From Camillea tinctor (lineage: Eukaryota; Ascomycota; Sordariomycetes; Xylariales; Xylariaceae): a DNA stretch of 64,000 nucleotides. The notes under the pieces are model-generated. The model was given only the letters and a program-made list of their open reading frames with translations, did no database searches and had not been told where the DNA came from. The stretch is from NCBI GenBank assembly GCA_022578605.1, contig MU394084.1:310001-374000 (forward strand), given 5' to 3'. The position numbers were made by a program, and so were the translations under genes. Shown piece by piece: positions 49,201 to 60,482 of this stretch (position 1 is the stretch's first letter; each line of letters starts with the position of its first letter).

Positions 49201-51800
49201 ATTAGGCTAAGACTTGGGGGTGCAATTGTCCGTAAAATGGAAATGGAGGTGTGAGGTGAAGGTCGATCAGAAGGATGGAGGTAGTAATCCGGGTGTTGAG
49301 GTGGTAGACAAGACCTTGATTGAGAGAATTGCGCACTCCGCAGATAGAAAATGGTTCGCAAATGCAAATGGGGGTATCTCAAAATGGAGGTTTGCGGAAA
49401 TGGGGATTGCGGTGGTATTGGAGAAAGAAAGAAAAGAAGAAAAAAAAAAGAGTTGGTGAAGAAAGAAGACCAGGAAGATTTGGAAAGGTTTAACCTAGTT
49501 GACGGTGAGTGGTGTGTGTGGTGTGTGTGTGTGTGTGTGGTAGGTAGCAATTTCAGAACAAGCAGTGTACAAAAGTAATGTTGCTTTGGTTTCATTTGGT
49601 TGGGTTTAGGTACCTGACTGGGGGAGGATAGGTTGTAAAGTTTAGGTTAGGTTAGGTATGTAGTACATACATAGGTAATGTATGTATGTGTGTAGTGAAG
49701 GTAGGTACCATGTAGACCATGTAGTTGTAGACCATCTAGTAAAAGTTGAACAGGGGTTCCCTAGGTAGTAAGAGAAGAAAAAAAAAGGGACACAATACAC
49801 TAACCTAAGGGAACGAAAGCAACTGCCCACTCATATTCTTCTAATGTATTTTAGGGGGGAAGCACGGATCACGTTGGAACCTCCGCAAAACTTCAGGGGC
49901 GAGCAAGGTTATGAAGTACAAACATTGCAATTGATGATTGACCAGTCACAGCTCATCTTGCTGTTGTAGTTTCCCCGTAGTCTAAATTAGACAAGAGTTA
50001 AATCTACGAGAGAAACGAGATGCGCATTAGATACCTACCTAACCTAGGTTACATAGGTACTAGAAGATGTTCTCGAAGCGGTAAAGGCTATATGGAAGAT
50101 CATTACCATTACCTTACCTTTTAATATTCTGTCTTCTATCCTGCCTTTTCAGTTCTTATATGCCAGACCTATCAATCTTCCAAATCAAACTAGCCATCTC
50201 GGAAAAAAAAAGCAATTGTAATTACTTATGTACTATACACAACAACACCAGCTCCTGACTTTATAACGTTCCCAAAAGGTAGGTAGTCACAATATAGATA
50301 TTACATGTACTTACATTAGGTAGTTGGCACATGCACATGCATACCCAAGTATTGGAGGTGCCCAGCTTACTCCATTAATACATTCCGAGTTTATTAATAC
50401 AGCTCTGATAGAAACCAAAGTTGGAACTATACTTTAGTCATAACTGTTAGCTCTTCAGGTTTTTTAGGTTTTTTTTTTAAACTTTTGTTTTATGGATTTT
50501 TATTTATATCTTTTCCCTTCTCCTGCGTACCTAGTATGTAATTACATAGGAACTTAGTACTGCCACAGAACAAGTTACGTGCATATCGCTAAAAGGTAGA
50601 TAGCAAGGTAAAATCCAAGGCGGGGGAAACATACCTAGCTACGAAAGGTTATCTAACTTAGGTAAGGTACTTGACATTAAAGGTATATTGCATACCACTT
50701 AAGCCTCGTGTTGTACTTCTCTCCTTAGTCACTAAGATATTCTTTCGTGGTCCGTGCATTTATTCTCTCAGGTTAGCCAAGCAGAACTCAGCCAGGCCTC
50801 ACAATGAGTGGTCATTCATTGAATTTAAAGGTCTCACGTGTTAGTACGTGTGTGTCTGTAGTGAGCGCAGTGTAGTAGATATGTACATACATAGCTTACA
50901 ACTATACCTTATCTCTATATGTTCGGGCTACACATTTACTACACCATACATTGGAATACAATACAATACAATACCTACATCCCGTTTTAATACTTACTAA
51001 GGTTTTGTATCAAGGCAAAAAAAAGACATAATAATACGGCTGCACGGTACATCGGGACCTCAGCAAACGTTAACGGATAATATCCATCCCTTTCTACTAT
51101 TTATTTATTTATTCTTATTCTGAATTGTTGTCGTCGTCATCATCACCATCATTCAACCCACCATTTCTATATATACCTACTTTACCTATCTACCTAATCA
51201 CCAACGCTTCCTCCCGCCGGTTTAGCAACCCTGGTTCCTAGCAAACTGGGTAGACATCCTAGCACTCATTTCCGAGTACGTATCGTATTGTATCGTACAT
51301 ATACACACTCACTATATACACTACGTACATACCATACACACACACATACCTGACATACTTAACCTGCATACAATCAAATCTGTCGCCTGCTCACTCACAT
51401 ACTACACAATCTTGAACAAGAAACTCACCCCAAAGACATTTCTGTGCAAATGGTTTACACACAAAAACCACAACAACAGAAATGACCTAGGACGATAAAT
51501 AAAACCGCATGAGCCGTGTGTGGTTCCCCTTTGGCCCTTGGATGTGCTCAGGATCTGTCGCCTATCCATTTGGTCGCCTGCTGCTGGTCTGAGTATTCCC
51601 TGTTGTCACCAAGACACATCCTGTGCACGCCACTCGAAACAAGCATATATACTCTCTCTCATACTCTCTCCTCTTTGCTTCACTTCGTCCAACCTAGACA
51701 TATATACATATTATAGGTAAATTTGGAGCAAGGCGAAAGACAGAGAGAAAAAGAGAAACCCAGAGACAGAGCGAGGGAGAGGGAAATAAGCATCTCAACC
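49201..51800. other. Divergent intergenic region, septin and PROPPIN
   Basis: Promoters of the septin (-) and the PROPPIN gene (+). A GT repeat lies at 49510-49540, about 310-340 bp upstream of the septin ATG. The segment 51718-51790 immediately before the PROPPIN ATG is purine-rich, as in fungal leaders. Several TAGGTA/TACCTA clusters occur at 49640-49720 and 50030-50070. No gene supported. Confidence 0.5.
49510..49540. repeat. GT microsatellite
   Basis: Interrupted GT dinucleotide repeat, about 14 units, in the septin upstream region. Confidence 0.9.
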
Positions 51801-53234
51801 ATGAATACCCGGCCTCCCATCGAGTCACCGAATGAGCATGCTGCGCTCTCGGTTGCATTCAACAATGACGCAAGCCGCTTTACTGTCGGACTGGACTCCG
51901 GATTCTGCAGTATGATTTCTCCTGAGCCTAAGCCTAAACCTTTAAACCCTTTCTTTTTTTTCTTTTCTTTTTTTCTCTTCTTTTTTCTCTTAAAACTCAT
52001 TAACTAATATATACTCATTTTGACAGTTTTCTTATCCAATACCTGTCAGATCCAGACAGTAAGAGGTAAGCTCACCTTAGATTATGGCATTCATACGCAC
52101 ATGACCTGATCTGACCTCTAATGTTAGTCTTCAATGCGGGCCTTGGCCTGGTCCAGATGATGGGCAATGCCAACTACCTTGCTCTGGTCGGTGGTGGCCG
52201 CTCACCCAAATTCCCCCAGAACAAGGTTATCATCTGGGACGACAGCAAGGGGAAAGTAGCATTTGAAATCGCCACTCTGACTGCGGTCCGCGGCGTCCAG
52301 ATATCTAAAACCCGGGTGGTTGTGGTCCTGCAGAACAGTGTGCGCGTCTATGCCTTCGAGAAACCACCGAAGCCTCTGGCTAAGTATGAGACGGCAGACA
52401 ACCTCCTGGGTCTGTGCTGCTTAACCGACAAGTATCTGGTGTTCCCTGGTAGAACGTCAGGTCAGGTGCAGGTGGTGCAGCTCGCCACCGACAGTGTCAG
52501 TATCATCCCGGCGCACTCGTCGAGCTTGAGAGCGTTGCAGTTAAGTTCGGATGGGGAGCTACTCGCTACAGCCAGTGAGAAGGTAAAGTTACTCCTTTTG
52601 TAAACTACATAGCCCTCTCCTCCTCCCATTGAGCCTAGTCGCTTACTTTTCTTTATTTTTATAGGGGACGCTTATCCGCGTGTTCGCTACAGGCAGCTGC
52701 GCCAAAGTAGCAGAGCGAAGACGGGGCAGCGAGTCTGCTACCATATACTCGCTGCGTTTCAGCCCCTTGGGCAACATGCTCGCCTGCACCTCGGACAAGG
52801 GGAGCCTGCACATCTTCGACGTGCCCAGCACGCGGAGACCTACCTCGTCCTCGGCGCTGCGGTCAACACCATCGCACGCGCCCACCGCCAGCAGCTCCAG
52901 CACGGCCAGCGCCAACGCAGAGACGCGGAACCGCTGGGGCATCCTGAGCAACATCCCATTCGGCCCGTTCTCGGACGTGTACTCGTTCACGTCGACGCAG
53001 TTCGAGACGGGCGACGAGCCGCTCCTGCCCAGCAACCCGCGCGCCGCGGGAGACAGCCCCGTCCTCGGCACTAGTAGGCCGATCAAGGGCGTCATCGGCT
53101 GGCTCGACGAGAACAGCCTGCTCGTCGTGGGCGCCGGCCAGGACGCCCGGTGGGAGCGCTTCGTGCTCCGCGAGGGCGAGGACGGCCACCTGGTCATCGC
53201 CCGCGACGGCTGGAAACGATACCTAGGGAACTGA
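51801..53234 (+). CDS. hsv2: PROPPIN WD-repeat protein, Hsv2/WIPI-like
   Basis: Four exons, 51801-51909, 52027-52065, 52128-52582 and 52665-53234, give 390 residues. Split codons at exons 1/2 and 2/3 restore DSGFC then FLSNTCQIQTV and VFNAGLGLV, as in the first blade of PROPPINs. These seven-bladed propellers bind PI3P and PI(3,5)P2 on endosomes, vacuoles and autophagic membranes through a paired-arginine motif; Hsv2 members act in selective or micro-autophagy. The core repeats are clear: KVIIWDDSKGKVAFEI, SLRALQLSSDGELLATASEKGTLIRVF and IYSLRFSPLGNMLACTSDKG. The lipid motif is RRRG at 219-222, where most members have F/LRRG. A Ser/Thr-rich insertion at about 265-295 precedes the last blade. 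It has no long Atg18-type insertion, so Hsv2/WIPI3-4 is preferred over Atg18. Confidence 0.88.
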
Positions 53235-53921
53235 ACACTGACGAACTAACCTAGAGCAAAGGAGAAAAAGGGGGAGCACGAGGGAGGGAAGTAGGCCAAA
53301 AAAATTTATGCTGAAGGATGGATTACAGGACGGTTTAAGGACATGGTAAAAGACTTGAAAAAAAAAAGAGATGAGAGAAAATCACTTTGATATACCGGCA
53401 TTTAGTGACCGGTGGAACAACAAGAGGCGGAAAAAAAGATACAAATGATTTGAAGATTTCCTTTTTTTTTCTTGTTTTGTCTCTCTGGTATAGGACACGG
53501 AGTATGGAAATTTCTTTTTTCTTTTTTTTTTCTCCCTCTCTTTTCATCCCAGTTTAGTACCGAGGGAGTTCACGGATATATTTGGTAGTGAGAGGCGTTC
53601 TACGGAAACCAAGAAAGGCGGCGGAATACAAATCAGATCAACTGTTTTTATTATTACTCCTTATTATTATTGTTTTTTTTTGCATTTGAACGGACATGAG
53701 CCTAAGGTTGTGTGGCCGTCGTTATGATCGATGCAGCTTGTTTTTGTTTTCTTTACATGGTTTTAGGAGAAGGGTAGGTATATCTGCTTATTTTAAAGAA
53801 AGAGAAAAACGGTCATTGATACAAGAGAAGACAAGACGAGAGGGAAATACTGCTATGAGATGAAATCAAATCGAAATCTCTACACAATTTATTATCATTA
53901 TTATTGAATTAACCTATCATC
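53235..53921. other. Short convergent intergenic region
   Basis: 687 bp between the stops of the PROPPIN (+) and Ist3 (-) genes. It is T- and A-run rich and presumably holds both 3' UTRs and polyadenylation signals. No gene. Confidence 0.6.
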
Positions 53922-55044
53922 TCATACCGGTGACCGGCTCCTGCTTCTCCTTCTGCTCTTACTGCTCCTCCTCCTCCTATCATCACCGTCCTTCTTATCC
54001 CCTGCTTCGTCGTGGCGTGATCGCCTGTCCCGACCACCATCCCTATCCCCATCCCTATCGTCCCGATGATCCCGCCTCCGCTCCCTATTCCTATCCCTAT
54101 CCCGCCGCCTATCGCGGTCGTAATACTCGTCGTCGTCAGCGGCATTGCGGTGATGACGATGACTCCGCCTCTCGCGGTCCCGCGAACTGCCCCCTCTCCT
54201 CCTCGCCTCGGGCGTCTCGTCGCGGTCGCGATCCCGCCCGCGGCTGCTCTTATCTTTCGGGGTCTCGTCGCGGGCCGACCGCTTCTTGCTCTCGTCTTCG
54301 CTGTGGTCGCGTTTCGATGAGCGATGACTGCTCCGGTGGTGATGGTGGTGGTGGTGGTGTCGGTGGTTGTGCTTCTTGCGCAGCGCCTGCTCGACCTCCT
54401 TCTTCTTCTCCTCGACGAGGTAGGCCTTCATGGGGTCGTCTTCGTCGTGCTCCTCGATGAGGCGCGCCAGCTCCCGCTCCTCCTTGATCAGCGGCCTGCT
54501 GACTTCTTCCGCGTCTTCCTCTGCGCTCGCATCGCGCATCTCGACGTCGTCGCCCCCCCGCGCTTTCCGCTGCACGTCCTCCCACCCCACGCGGAACTCG
54601 TCCGGGTCCTCGTCGTCGCGCGGCTTGTACCGCGCGTGGTCGACGCGCAGAAGCCGCCCCGCTACCGTCGCGCCCCCCAGGTTGTCCACCGCCAGGTCGC
54701 AGCTGCGCTGGTCCTCGTACTTCAGCCACCCGAACCCTTTGCTGCGCCCCGTCTCCTTGTCCCGCGCCAGCTTCACGAACACCGGCTCCCCGAACTGCGA
54801 GAATATCGTGATCACGTCGCCTTCCGAGAGCTCGTAGGGCAGGCCCCCGAAGTTGACGAACGCCGTGTCGCGGTAGTCGGTGTGCCAGGAGGCTTCGGGG
54901 GGGCTGTGAGGGGAGGGGGAAAGGGGAGAAAGTTAGCTTATTGCTGGTGAGTTGGGAGGAGAGAGAGAGAGGAGGGATTGGGACTTACACTCCGTTCTCG
55001 ATCTCGCGCTTGTTGAGCGCTTGGATGGCGCGTATCTGGTTCAT
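53922..55044 (-). CDS. ist3: U2 snRNP-associated RRM protein Ist3/RBMX2
   Basis: Two exons on the minus strand, 55044-54989 and 54903-53922, give 345 residues. The intron splits the valine of ENGVPPEASWHTDYRDTAFV, the conserved lead-in to the RRM. Ist3 (Snu17/Cwf29) is the central subunit of the RES complex, with Bud13 and Pml1, which joins the activated spliceosome and aids pre-mRNA retention and splicing. The RRM spans about residues 34-110: RNP2-like AFVNFGGLPYE and RNP1-like SKGFGWLKYED. Then come an acidic stretch with DDPMKAYLVEEKKKEVEQAL, a run of eight histidines, and an RS/RD-rich tail over the last 150 residues. The tail is far longer than in yeast but usual for filamentous fungi and animals. 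Start chosen because MNQIRAIQALNKREIENGV is the family N-terminus. Confidence 0.93.
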
Positions 55045-56271
55045 ATCGGCTTGCACATGTGGAATGGATTCTTTCTTATAGGTGACTAATTGAACCGGTA
55101 GAGAAGGCTGTCGGAGACAGGAAATAAAAAAGAAAGCTAACAAGGATGTATATCGCGGGATGGGTTGCGTTGATGCAAGGCTGAAGAAAAAGAAGAAGGA
55201 AATTGAATTAGGTTAGTGATAACAGCTGATGATGATATGGGATGGAACTTTTAAGCTATCTAATCTCAGGGTCGGGCAAAAAGTAGATAACCCCTAAAAA
55301 TTCCCTGGTACAAAGGCCCTTAAAAGTAATGCAGCACTGCGCTGTCACATTACAGAAGACGCAGGGGTGGTTTTCCCCTACTCCCCTACTGACATCCCCG
55401 GCCACTAAAAAGACAGCGCTGGGTAAAATGTCGGACAGCCACAAATGGTTTAGTGTAGTACATTAGGTAAGTTAGTTAACTCTGTTTTCCTTGCTACCAA
55501 TCCCATCTCTCCATAGCATCCATGCAAGCTTTCATAAAGGGGAAGCACAACTCATTAAAAACCTTCTTAGGTAACCGACCTAAACCTAGTAAAGTTTACC
55601 TAAGGATTAAGCACTGGTGAAGTCTTTCCCGTTTCCTCTCAGTGCCATACAACTTCATTTTCATGCAATTTCCATGCAACAATGTTGAAAGAAATCCCAA
55701 TATCCACCTAACTTAAGAGATAGATTGGACCGAAACAAACCCTGCATTACCTGACACCCTCCCAATCTTTTTTGTTTCTGTTTTATTTTATTTCTTCTTT
55801 AGTTGTTGGGTAGATAGATAGGAAGAGACAAAGAGAGAGAGGGAAGAAGATAAGAGCTGAGCCGGGCTGAGCTTTGCTTCTTTACAGCTACCTACTATAC
55901 TTTCAGCACTGCACAACAAGACAAGACAAGGCGATTTTTAAAATTATCTACACAGGTTACCGTTACCAGGTTAATCTGTTCGGAGAAATTCTGGCGATCG
56001 TCAACCAGTCCAGCATCTGAGCGCGTTTCCGTCACCCACCGCGTCCGAAGTATACTAACCTACGTATATCCCACCATCTTTCACTCTACAACTACCTACT
56101 CTACTCTCCCGCTCACGATTATCACGGTGACGATTACGACTACATCTACCGCTACGAGCACAACAGCTCCAGCTCCAGCTACAGCCACAGCTATAACTAC
56201 GACCATCACCTCAAGCGCATCCAACCTAACTTCTTGGCTCCCCAAATGCTGCCAGACAGCCCGTGCCAACC
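55045..56271. promoter_or_regulatory. Divergent promoter region, ist3 and dynein LIC
   Basis: 1.2 kb between the two start codons. A Thr/Ala/Ser-coding low-complexity tract at 56127-56220 lies just upstream of the dynein gene; the frame it opens begins with GTG, not ATG, so I do not call it an upstream ORF. Confidence 0.5.
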
Positions 56272-58174
56272 ATGACGGCGAATTCAAACCGCTTCTCCAC
56301 ATACACCAGTACCTCTGTCGGCACCGGTTCAGAGGGAAAGAAAGATGAACAAAAGAAGGACATGTGGAGCTCTATGCTCGACAATGTCGCCAGTGGCAAG
56401 AGATTGCCCGAGAAGAACCTGCTGGTGCTAGGTATGCCGCGCGAACCGCAATACTTATACCTAGTTTTACTCTCTTCATCCGCCCCAGAGGCTGACCGGT
56501 AGCAGGAGGTTCGGTTGATTCACAGCGAGACTTTCTCGAGGCACTATCCAGCAACGAAGCACGGAGGAACCTCGATCGCCAGAAGGACAAGCTGCCCCCT
56601 ATAGCCAACAGCTTCGCCCTGGGATATACCTATTACGATGTCTTGGACGCAGACCAGGAGGGTTCGTCTGCTGCCCGCCACCCCCTCAAGACGAGACCGC
56701 AAACGCTGACCCCATACTAGATATCTTGGCTCGAATCTCGCTCTATATGCTTAGCAGTCCTGCGCCCTCCTTTACATCTCTCGTCAAACCCCTTTTAACC
56801 CCTCAATCCATACCGAATACGTTAATAGTAATACTGCTCGACTGGTCACACCCCTGGCTCTGGATGCGACAACTGCGGGAATGGCTTTTACTCTTGCGGA
56901 CCGTCATCATGTCGCTCAGCCCCGAATGCAAGGAGATGATGGAGGAGAACATGATTGGCTGGCGGGATCGCGGCCGCACCGGTGGATCTGTCAACCTGGA
57001 TGGCACCGGCGCCGTTGCTGCAGAGGGAGATGTTGCACTACCCCTCGGGCCCGGTGAATGGGAAGATGCCCTTGGATTGCCACTCTGCGTGGTCTGCCAA
57101 AACGTGAGGTTTCCTACGTCGCCCCATCTCAGCTCCCCCCCCATATCGTACTAACTATCGGCTACTAGTCCGAGCGGATAGACTACCTAGAGAAAACGCA
57201 GTCATGGAAAGAAGAGAAGTTTGATCTTGTTCTCCAATACCTAAGAACTGCCATATTGAGGCGTAAGGCCAACTCAGCTTCAAGACTCAATTTGACTAGA
57301 TTTGACTAACATGTCTCTCTATAGATGGTGCCTCTCTCATCTACACGACCCCTTCCATGGCTTCGCCCCTCCAGACCCTGATCCACGCTAGCCTGGGCAT
57401 ACATTCCCTTCTGAAACGGGCGCCTCTGAAGCATAATGTCATTGATCGCGACAAGATTGTTGTCCCGCCGAACTGGGATTCGTGGGGTAAGATTCGGGTA
57501 CTGCGGGACGGATTCGATGTTGAGAGTGTCAGCGAGGGCTGGTCTATAGATATCGACCAGCCCTTCCCTATGCCCAAGTCTAATGGAATCCCCGTTGTAG
57601 GGACGGACCCCGAAGCTATACACGATGTGAATGAGGTAGTAGAACCCGAGGGCTCTGCTGTAGTGATGTACGAGGAACAAGTACAGGACTCTAGTCTCGA
57701 TGCGCTGCAATTGGCACGGGAAAACAGGGATACCAACAAGTTGGAAGTGCCCTCAGTCGACACTCAAGCCTTCCTCAGTAACCAACTTGAGCGTCTCGAC
57801 CAGGCGAAGAAGACAGATGAAAAGCCCGGGAAGGAGAATACTAATACCTTTACGCAAGGAACAACAGACGATATGATTAGTGACCATATAGGACCGGTGC
57901 AGTTCAACATGGGTGGTATTCAGGTGGACGCTGATGACATGGTACAGCGCTTGAAGGTAAGATACTGCTCTCTCTCCCCTTGGTCATCTCACAGTTGCTC
58001 ATTCTAAATTAGGACCGCCAATCTTATGGACAAACACCTGAGCCTCTCATTATGGATGATGACTCTCAGGCTGATGAGCCCGGACCTCAAGTTGACACCG
58101 ACACTTTGGCTAAGTTCTTTGGCAACCTAATGAATCGGAAACCCGCGGCGGGGGGCAACATAACGAAGACATGA
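56272..58174 (+). CDS. Cytoplasmic dynein light intermediate chain
   Basis: Six exons, 56272-56431, 56506-56661, 56721-57103, 57169-57262, 57325-57956 and 58013-58174, give 528 residues; all junctions keep phase. The LIC is the dynein-1 subunit that stabilises the heavy chain and links it to cargo adaptors, serving retrograde transport and nuclear movement in hyphae. After a polar N-terminus comes WSSMLDNVASGKRLPEKNLLVLGG, the start of the Ras-like domain (about 30-350). Where animal LIC has a P-loop GxxGKT, this one has GGSVDSQR, lacking the lysine. Other landmarks are ANSFALGYTYYDVLD, VILLDWSHPWLWMRQL, SPLQTLIHASLGIHSLLKR and HNVIDRDKIVVPPNWDSWGKI, all family-typical. The C-terminal 150 residues are mostly disordered and end in LAKFFGNLMNRK, a short helix-like segment that may bind adaptors. 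Confidence 0.94.
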
Positions 58175-60482
58175 TTAGCTATTGTATAGCCACACAATGT
58201 TCAATCAACAAGAACCATTGACGCCGACTGAACCTGGTTCCGGTCCTGTACGCAGTCCAGTGTGACAAACAGTCCTTCGCAAAACTCGTGTCAAACGTGA
58301 TATCAAACTGAAATGCAAAAGCCCCCTCGCACAATATACGCTGCACACATATGGACACACGGGCCCAAATAGATACTCGCTATGATTCACCCGGAAAGCA
58401 AGCCCAACCCCCCAGCCCCCAAAGATATGAACCAGTTTATTTTCATTTGTACATGATAATCCCCTGCATTCGAGTCTTGAAAAACAGAGAAGTTAAGGAA
58501 GGAGAGACGTGACACTTTGAGAGCAAGGGACCAGACAAAGAGGTCTTACTGCATATCCATCTGCTTTTAACAGGAGGAGTTAAAACAACGCATACCACTT
58601 TCTTGGGAGAAGATAACTACTCCTTTTTGTTTCTTTTTCAACCTCTAGGACCATACAAAAAAAGAAGGGAGAAAGAGAAACACCTCCTTGACCCCTTTTC
58701 TTTTCCTTGGTGATCGTTTGACATTTTTGTCGTTATCCTTGTTATTCTACTGTACAAATTTCTAAGACATCGGAGATTATGAATGAGAGAGAAGTAGAAG
58801 AGGAAAAAAAGGGACTAGAGCTTGTAAAATAAGAAAAAGAAAAAAGTTACTTTTTTAATCTTATTTATGGTAGATACCCCCTCACCCCCCACCACAACCC
58901 CCCTTTTGAATGAGAAGGATATTTTGAAGATTTCTTGATTTGAGTGTTAATGAAAGTGAAGAAGTGATGAAAACGAGGCGAATGGAAATAAGTCGCTAAG
59001 AGGGAGCATTGGATGAATAGGAAGACAGTGCTCTAGGGAATACATCGTGGGCTTAGTTGCTTTTGCTTGTAGGCAAGCATTTATTCTTCCGCGTGGATAC
59101 ATAATTACCTACCTACCTACCTGCTGGATATTATGAACAATTGTGTGATTAGGTCGTAAGATCCTATGGGGTATTGTTGACTTAGATAGAACGACCCAGA
59201 TGTAGGAGGGCAGGCAACCTGCGAGGTTAGTGTTCCTATCGATTAGGGAGGGTTACAAGCAGTAGGGTCGGGGTTACTGTCTTTTCACAATACGCACCCA
59301 AGGTATGATCTTGAACTTCTATTGCCCAGGCAGAGAGACATGTTTACCTCCTTATATCAGCGGCGTGTCTCATTACAGTCATTCCCTAAGCAAGATATAT
59401 AACATTGTTAAGGATAGAGATATCACGCCGAACTAAACCCACCCACCCCCTTTCCTCAGCAACCTGCATACCTACCTAGGTTATCTCGTTATTTCCCTCC
59501 CATGCAAGATTCTGGCCAATACTACGTCTGCACGACTCCTTAGCTAGTGATTAACTTCCCATACCCCCTGATCTCGATCACATCACCACACATAAAAACG
59601 AGAAGGACGAAAGCATCGTTGAAACCAAAAAAGCAAAAGGGTAAAAATTAGGTTATACCGACCCGACTTGATATATTCCATCTCACGTTCCACCCTCCTA
59701 TTCGCGTCTCACCTCTTCCCTCCCCAAGTTTTCACAGACCTTCTCTCCATTTCCTCGCCCCTATCTATTCACCCCCCATCTAACCCCTAACCTCTATCGA
59801 CCAGAGTCTATGTACAGACAGCATATAAAATGCCGAACACATAACACCTTAGAAACCAAGTCAGAGAAAAAAAACCTTTAAAACAAACAACAACAAAAAG
59901 AAAAAGAGCTCAAAAAGAAAGCAAGGGAAAGCAAAAAAAAGAGACCGTCAAGAAAAGATGTAAAAATGTAAGAAGATAGCAAAAAACGCCTTCCGTTTTA
60001 TTTCCTAAGGTATCAAATAGTAAAAATTTTAAATAATAAAATAAACCCCCAACCCTAACCCCTATCTTCTTACCCTATTCTTGATTTCTTTCCTTTCTTT
60101 CTTTCCTTTCTTTCTTCCTTCTCCTCTCCCCCTCCCTCTCCCTCTTCTATCCCCTTCTATCCCCTTATTCCTTCTCTACGCTACTCTTCACTTTCACTCC
60201 TCTTTCCTATTCCCCACTCTTACAAATACCAAAATAATAAAGCGCGAATCGGATAAAAAAACCGTAGGCATATATCCCATCTACCTAGCAGGGAAGGGGA
60301 AAAAAAAAAGGGGGGGGAAGGGGGAGAGATATTTGTTAGAAACTAGTAACAGAAAGAGTGCAATCGTGGCCAGGCCGATAGATCGTCGGCTACTGAATGT
60401 AAAGATGACATGGCCATCCAACTTAACCTAGCTGCTACTCCTTTCTGCTTATTTTCTTTGCCAATTCTGCCACCGCGGCCCA
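58175..60482. other. 2.3-kb convergent intergenic region
   Basis: 3' flanks of the dynein gene (+) and the DUF255 gene (-). It contains A-rich stretches (58620-58870, 59860-60050) and a long homopyrimidine tract at 60085-60230. A 116-codon ORF at 60081-60431 runs through that tract and is not credible. Nothing else recognised. Confidence 0.5.
60085..60230. repeat. Pyrimidine-rich tract
   Basis: About 145 bases, nearly all C and T on the plus strand, with CTTTC, CCCTCTC and CTTCTATCCC sub-repeats, between the two convergent genes. Confidence 0.8.

Noticed and set aside
56127..56348. Possible upstream ORF overlapping the dynein LIC start
   Set aside because: Its first codon is GTG, not ATG, and the Thr/Ala/Ser composition reflects a low-complexity leader.
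60081..60431. 116-codon ORF in pyrimidine tract
   Set aside because: Low-complexity Ser/Phe/Leu/Pro frame produced by C/T repeats.
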